NCBI RefSeq assembly: GCF_027580225.2
Contig: NC_073341.2
Location: 15,436,501-15,500,500, forward strand
Length of the DNA: 64,000 nt
Origin: Misgurnus anguillicaudatus
Lineage: Eukaryota; Chordata; Actinopteri; Cypriniformes; Cobitidae
Direction of reading: 5' to 3'
Position numbers and translations under genes: made by a program. Positions 59,526-64,000 of the stretch are shown one piece after another; within the stretch, counting starts at the first letter, position 1; each line of letters begins with the position of its first letter. The notes below the pieces were generated by a model that saw only the letters and a program-made list of their open reading frames with translations, had not been told where the DNA came from and made no database searches.

Positions 59526-59981
59526 TATATTTTTACTAAAAACAAAAAATATCAAGACATTTTTTTCTTGAAAATCATTTTTTGCCGTGTACGAATGGTT
59601 TTGTGGTCCAGGCAGGGTCACATATGTAGCGTTGTATGCTTATGGTGTGTTTTCTTTTACATATGTAACAAATTTCATTTTAATCATTGACTTAACGTGC
59701 TGCTGTTTTCTACAGTATGGTGCTTTGGCACTCTTCGGTTGAGCTGGTGTTGTAGGGACTGTTACATATGTGCAGTCGACATTGTTGAGGGTTTTATGCG
59801 GAGTATTTTTGTGTTGTTGACCGGCCTACGCTATGCCCATTTTTGATGCGCCGTTATTACCTTTTTTCCCCTGCCTGCTGTAATGTTTTTTTATCTTATC
59901 TTTTGTCCCCACCACTTTTCAACACAAACTGACGCCCCTGCTCTGACGTTTAAAACATCACCTTGTTCATACTGTATAAAA

Positions 59982-60643
59982 CAGGCTTGTGCACAATTCA
60001 GAATTTCAGAATTGGCCTCCATTTAATTCATGAATTGGAATTTGAATTGAATTGACTCCGCCCTACAGGAAGTTGAATTGGAATTGGAATGGAAATGACA
60101 GGAAGTGGAATTAAATTCATGGCAATTAAAAAAAAAATTCCACAGTCACACAACAGAAAGAATCTCACATACATTCAGTGTCGGGAAAGTTACTTTGGAA
60201 AATTGTTTGGCAACCATTTTAAATACTTGGTCAAATTAAAGCATTCTGGGAAACAAAGTCTTGTTCCACTGTGTTCCATAAAATGACAATTACAAAAAAT
60301 CTAACTTAATTATTTGTTATGTGACTAGAGTTTTTAACATTAATTGCTGGGGAAAACATTTCCTGTTAATGTAATCTGTATAAGTAGTTCAAACTAATAT
60401 AATTTATAGAATATGCAATGCAATCACATCTATAATACTGAAAGCTTCATTTTTAACACTTCACTTACTGTATATTATGTATATGAATTTCTATTGATTT
60501 GCAGTTCTGTTTCCGTTAATTCAAATTCGAATTGCAATTCTAGATCCTGTTTTTTTGACATCAATTCAAATTCAATTCAAATTCAGAAATTGAATAGGAA
60601 TTTAGGAGTCATTCTTAATTCCACAGAATTGTTCACAAGCCTG
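59982..60643. mobile_element. 662 bp hAT-like element with 8 bp target duplication
   Basis: CAGGCTTGTGCACAATTC at the left, inverse at the right (GAATTGTTCACAAGCCTG). GTATAAAA on both sides (59974-59981, 60644-60651), perfect. Unit A shows the empty site (CTGTTTAAAAGTAAATAAA near 30110). The interior has many GAATTGGAATT-like motifs and no transposase. Confidence 0.85.
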
Positions 60644-60651
60644 GTATAAAA

Positions 60652-61097
60652 GTAAATAAACGTGGACATTTATACATTTTACAGTGTTATGGTAAATATT
60701 TAATGTCTCACAGTACATTAATAGAGGAAAGACCATAAAATTGCTCTTCATATTACAGTATGAAATGTACAGTATATGCATTAACAACAAGATAAATTGC
60801 ACTAGTGCAGTGTTTCTCAACTCCAGTCCTCGGCTCGAGCCCCCCTCACATTTGAAATGTCTCCCTAATTAATATCAGGTGTTTTATATAAGACAACATC
60901 TACAACATTCTGGGAGGGAGCCCACTAGATATATTAATACAGTGTTTTACTGTTAATTTGCAGTATTTGACTATTTGATGTAAGTTACTAGTTTCAGCAA
61001 GCATTTTTTACAGTATCACTCGTTCAATAGTGAATTTTCATGTGGTCCTTAGGATTTTCTTTTTGTTTAAAAATGCTTTTCACACTAACGACAATGT
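60652..61097. repeat. ZNF4 3' flank of unit C
   Basis: Matches 30120-30583. Carries the left half and part of the right half of the hAT-like MITE (about 60809-60923) and the decayed finger relic (61025-61097: C-R-stop-C-E-K-H-F, shift, KQKENPKDHMKIH). Confidence 0.7.
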
Positions 61098-63064
61098 TTA
61101 TGGACGCTCTCCAGTGTGACATCTTATGTGGCTGTCAAGATTTGATTTCTGTTTATAACACTTTTCACAATGAGGACATGCATATGGACGCTCTCCAGAG
61201 TGAATTCTCATGTGACTTTTAAGTGCCGATTTCTGTTTGAAACCCTTTTCACAATGAGGACATGAATATGGACGCTCTCCAGAGTGAACTCTCATGTGCA
61301 CAATAAGCTGTGATTTGTCTATAAAACTCTTTCCACACTGAAGACATGGGTATGGACGCTCTCCAATGTGAACTGTCATGTGCCTGTTAAGATTGACTTT
61401 GCCTATGAAACTCTTTCCACACTCAAGACATGTATGATGCTCTCCAGTGTGAATTCTCATGTGGCTGTCAAGATTTGATTTCTGTATGTAACTCTTTCCA
61501 CACTGAAGACATGAGTATGGACGCTCTCCAGTGTGAATTCTCTTATGACTTTCAAGTGCCGCTTTCTGTTTGAAACACTTTTCACAATGAGTACATGTAT
61601 ATGGACGCTCTCCAGAGTGAACTCTCATGTGCACAATAAGCTGTGATTTGCCTATAAAACTCTTTCCACACTGAAGACATGAGTGTGGATGATCCCCAGT
61701 ATGAATTTTCATGTGCCTGTCAAGAATGACTTTGTCTGTAAAACTCTTTCCACACTGAAGACACGAGTATGGACGCTCTCCAGTGTGAATTCTCTTATGA
61801 CTTTCAAGTGCCGCTTTCTGTTTGAAACCCTTTTCACAATAAGGACATGTATATGGACGCTCTCCAGAGTGAACTCTCATGTGCATATTAAACTGTGACA
61901 TGTCTATAAAACTCTTTCCACACTGAAGACATGTGTATGGACGCTCTCCAGTGTGAGTTCTCACATGTTTTTTAAGTATCGATTTCAGTTTAAAACTCTT
62001 TTTACAATGAGGACATTCATATGGATGCTCTCCAGTGTGAACTGTCATGTGCAGATTAAGCTGTGATTTCTGTGTGAAACTCTTGCCACACTCAAGACAT
62101 GAGTATGGATGCTCTCCAGTGTGAATTCTCATGTGCACATTAAGATTTTGTTTGTGTGTGAAACTCTTTCCACACTGAAGACATGTGAATGGACGCTCTC
62201 CGGTGTGAGTTCTTATGTGGCTTTGAAGATATGATTTCTGTGTGAAACTCCTGTCACATTGAAGACATGCATATGGATGCTCTCCAGTGTGAATTCTCAC
62301 ATGACTTTCAAGTATCGATTTCTGATTAAAACCCTTTTCACAATGAGGACATTCATATGGATGCTCTCCAGTGTGAACTGTCATGTGCAGATTAAGCCCT
62401 GATTTCTGACTGAAACTCTTACCACACTGAAGACATGTGTATGGACGCTCTCCAGTGTGAATTCTCGTGTGCATTTCAAGATTTTGTTTCTGTTTGAAAC
62501 TCTTTCCACATTGAAGACATGGGTATGGACGCTCTCCAGTGTGAACTCTCATGTGTTTATCAAGATTTGATTTCTGTGTGAAACTCTTTCCACACTGCAG
62601 ACATGTGTATGGACGCTTTCTGATTTGAATTCTCACATGTTCCTCAGAATGTCTTTTTGATGTAAAACCGTTCTCAAAATGAGGTGAGGATTTGCCTGCT
62701 TCTGTACTTTGCTTTCTTTTTAGAGAGAAAGTATTTTCCATCTGCAAGCTACTGGATGTTTCTCTCATTTTGAAATGAGTTGTCTGAGAGTGTTTCTCCT
62801 CAACTTCATCCAGTTCATCACTTTCAACTTTCAGGTCCAATAAGTCTAAAATTAAACAAAAGAATTAGATTTTTCTGTCATTCTCATGTTAATATCATAA
62901 ACCTTCAGGAAAATGCTATACCTCTATAAGTTAGATATGCTTTTTACTATGATTCAAATCTTGATGTTTCTCACCAATTATAAATGCAGAAACACAAATA
63001 GAGACTAACCTTTGTGTTCCTCTGTGTCTTCTTGTTTAATTCGGCATAGGTCTGAATAACTCAT
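61098..63064 (-). CDS. ZNF4: C2H2 zinc-finger protein, 18 fingers, about 600 aa
   Basis: Probable nuclear DNA-binding protein, the longest of the four. Coding exons 63064-63010 ([21 protein letters not shown]) and 62845-61098, intron 164 bp, same splice sites and phase as ZNF2/3. After the acidic FiNZ-like part ([14 protein letters not shown]) and a degenerate finger in which the remaining Cys is Phe (SPHFENGF), 18 regular fingers follow. Fingers 17-18 correspond to ZNF1 fingers 8-9, and the frame ends right there ([14 protein letters not shown]), so the two terminal ZNF1 fingers are absent. Finger 10 and 13 share KQKAALESH. The linker between 14 and 15 is one residue short (HTGEHHTC), as in ZNF2. 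In finger 9 the core Leu is Phe (SQFNMH). The frame is intact. DNA target unknown. Confidence 0.88.
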
Positions 63065-63350
63065 GTCTTCAGTCTTCTCTTTAATCAAAACATAAATTAA
63101 TACATTTTCACATTAACAACTTTAAGCAAATGTATTAAAAACTAAAAAATACTAAGTGCTCCAATATACAGCAAATTATTATGATGTCAACAATATTATT
63201 TAGGTCCAATATTATTTACATTGAATAAAGGAAAATTATATTAAAATGTATATAATATTATTCAAGATTCAATTTGAGAGAAATGCAATTTCCAGTAAGG
63301 GAGAGAATATAGAAAAATAAAAAATCAGCTTTATCGACCAAGTTTATTAC

Positions 63351-63537
63351 CTCGACTCTTCCAACAATCAATGTCAGTGTTGGAAGCTGTTTCCAGTGAG
63401 ACCAGGAGTCTTGTATTGTCTTTAGTAGTAGTCTTTATTGTAGTAGCGATGTCTTTAAATCAGAGAGACTGCTACTGGTGCTGCAGTCATCAAGTCTAAC
63501 TGATGCTGGAACTACATTGCATTTATACACATTTTAA
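63351..63537 (-). promoter_or_regulatory. ZNF4 promoter and 5' exon
   Basis: TATAAAT at 63537-63531 with CCGCCCC upstream; GAGTCGAG/GTAATA donor at 63351. The exon ATG reads into TAA after about 11 codons (upstream ORF), as in ZNF2. Confidence 0.65.
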
Positions 63538-64000
63538 GGGGCGGTCCTATAAAATGGAAACAAAGCACTTAACTTTAAATAATACATTGAAAGCCACTCC
63601 TGATCCTGGAATTTCACCAATCCATAATCTCATTAACATAAGTGTCCCATCCAGACCACTTCATTATCATAGAAATGGTTCACGCCTTGACATTTATCTG
63701 TGACTTAAACCCTTGGCTAAATCATAAGCAAATGGCCACAAACTCACAGCATTGGATGGGCCATCAAGAACCATTACACGGTGATTTGTTCCTCTTAATG
63801 GCCCAATCCAAATGTGCTGGTTACTGCATATGAATGCTGCTACATAGTAACCAGCTTAACTTAGCTATTCTTTAGACATGTGTTTCTGTCCTGCACTTAA
63901 ATTATTTGAATTAAAGTGATTAAATGTTAAGGTTGAAATGTCTTACAAGTCGAGATATTCAGAGTGGCGAGGCGGCAGCTCACGTTCAGTTCAAGCGGAG
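63538..64000. repeat. ZNF4 upstream flank and right end of window
   Basis: Homologous to 32966-33250 up to about 63815, then unique. The last 180 bp show no feature. Confidence 0.6.

Larger units (their letters stand above)
56131..59940. mobile_element. 3.8 kb hAT-like element in unit C, with a nested Tc1
   Basis: Ends CATAGGTGTCATTTACACTG and the inverse of CAGGGGCGTCAGTTTGTGTT, both followed by a GTCCCCACCACTTTT block. Flanks CTCTGACC (56123-56130) and CTCTGACG (59941-59948) match at 7 of 8 positions. Unit A has the unoccupied site (CATCTGACC near 30080). No transposase of its own. About 1.6 kb of it is the nested Tc1. Confidence 0.75.

Overview
The window looks like nuclear DNA of a cyprinid (zebrafish-like) teleost. 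Three things suggest this: C2H2 zinc-finger genes with an N-terminus typical of the fish-specific FiNZ family, a very high load of fish-type transposons (Tc1/mariner, hAT-like, MITEs, L2-type and I/Nimb-type LINEs, Ty3/gypsy, Ty1/copia), and spliced genes. I see no bacterial or organellar gene, rRNA or CRISPR array. The assignment rests on recognised families; no search was run.

The only convincing host genes are four zinc-finger paralogues (ZNF1-4), all on the minus strand, at about 5.6-7.6, 30.6-33.0, 37.7-39.8 and 61.1-63.5 kb. Each has a TATA-type promoter, a short 5' exon, a small exon carrying the start ATG, and one large exon encoding 11, 17, 14 and 18 C2H2 fingers. ZNF2, ZNF3 and ZNF4 look intact (about 574, 490 and 600 residues). 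ZNF1 has lost the exon 2 start codon and carries a 2-base insertion there. The duplicated units are A (about 28.03-33.53 kb), B (34.21-40.23 kb), C (55.96-63.8 kb) and D (about 4.94-8.11 kb).

Nearly everything else is nested mobile DNA. 0.4-3.4 kb: I/Nimb-like LINE split by a Tc1-like element. 3.8-4.94 kb: another LINE split by a MITE. 8.5-12.1 kb: palindromic element split by a 2.7 kb element. 12.3-17.4 kb: several inverted-repeat elements. 17.85-19.8 kb: Ty3/gypsy pol remnant. 21.4-21.9 kb: L2-type LINE tail. 22.99-29.65 kb: Ty1/copia element with a 3.65 kb L2-type LINE inside its integrase; part of both was copied into unit B. 40.23-49.95 kb: Tc1-like element split by an 8.6 kb insertion that has a perfect 8 bp target duplication. 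50-52 kb: exon-like tandem repeats. 52.2-55.5 kb: dispersed repeats. 56.13-59.94 kb: hAT-like element containing a Tc1 element whose transposase is one frameshift away from open.

The nested insertions give a relative chronology: copia insertion, then L2 into copia, then the A/B duplication, then Tc1 into unit B, then the 8.6 kb element into that Tc1. FiNZ-type zinc-finger genes are thought to co-evolve with transposons. This locus shows both sides, but nothing here shows which element any of the four proteins binds.
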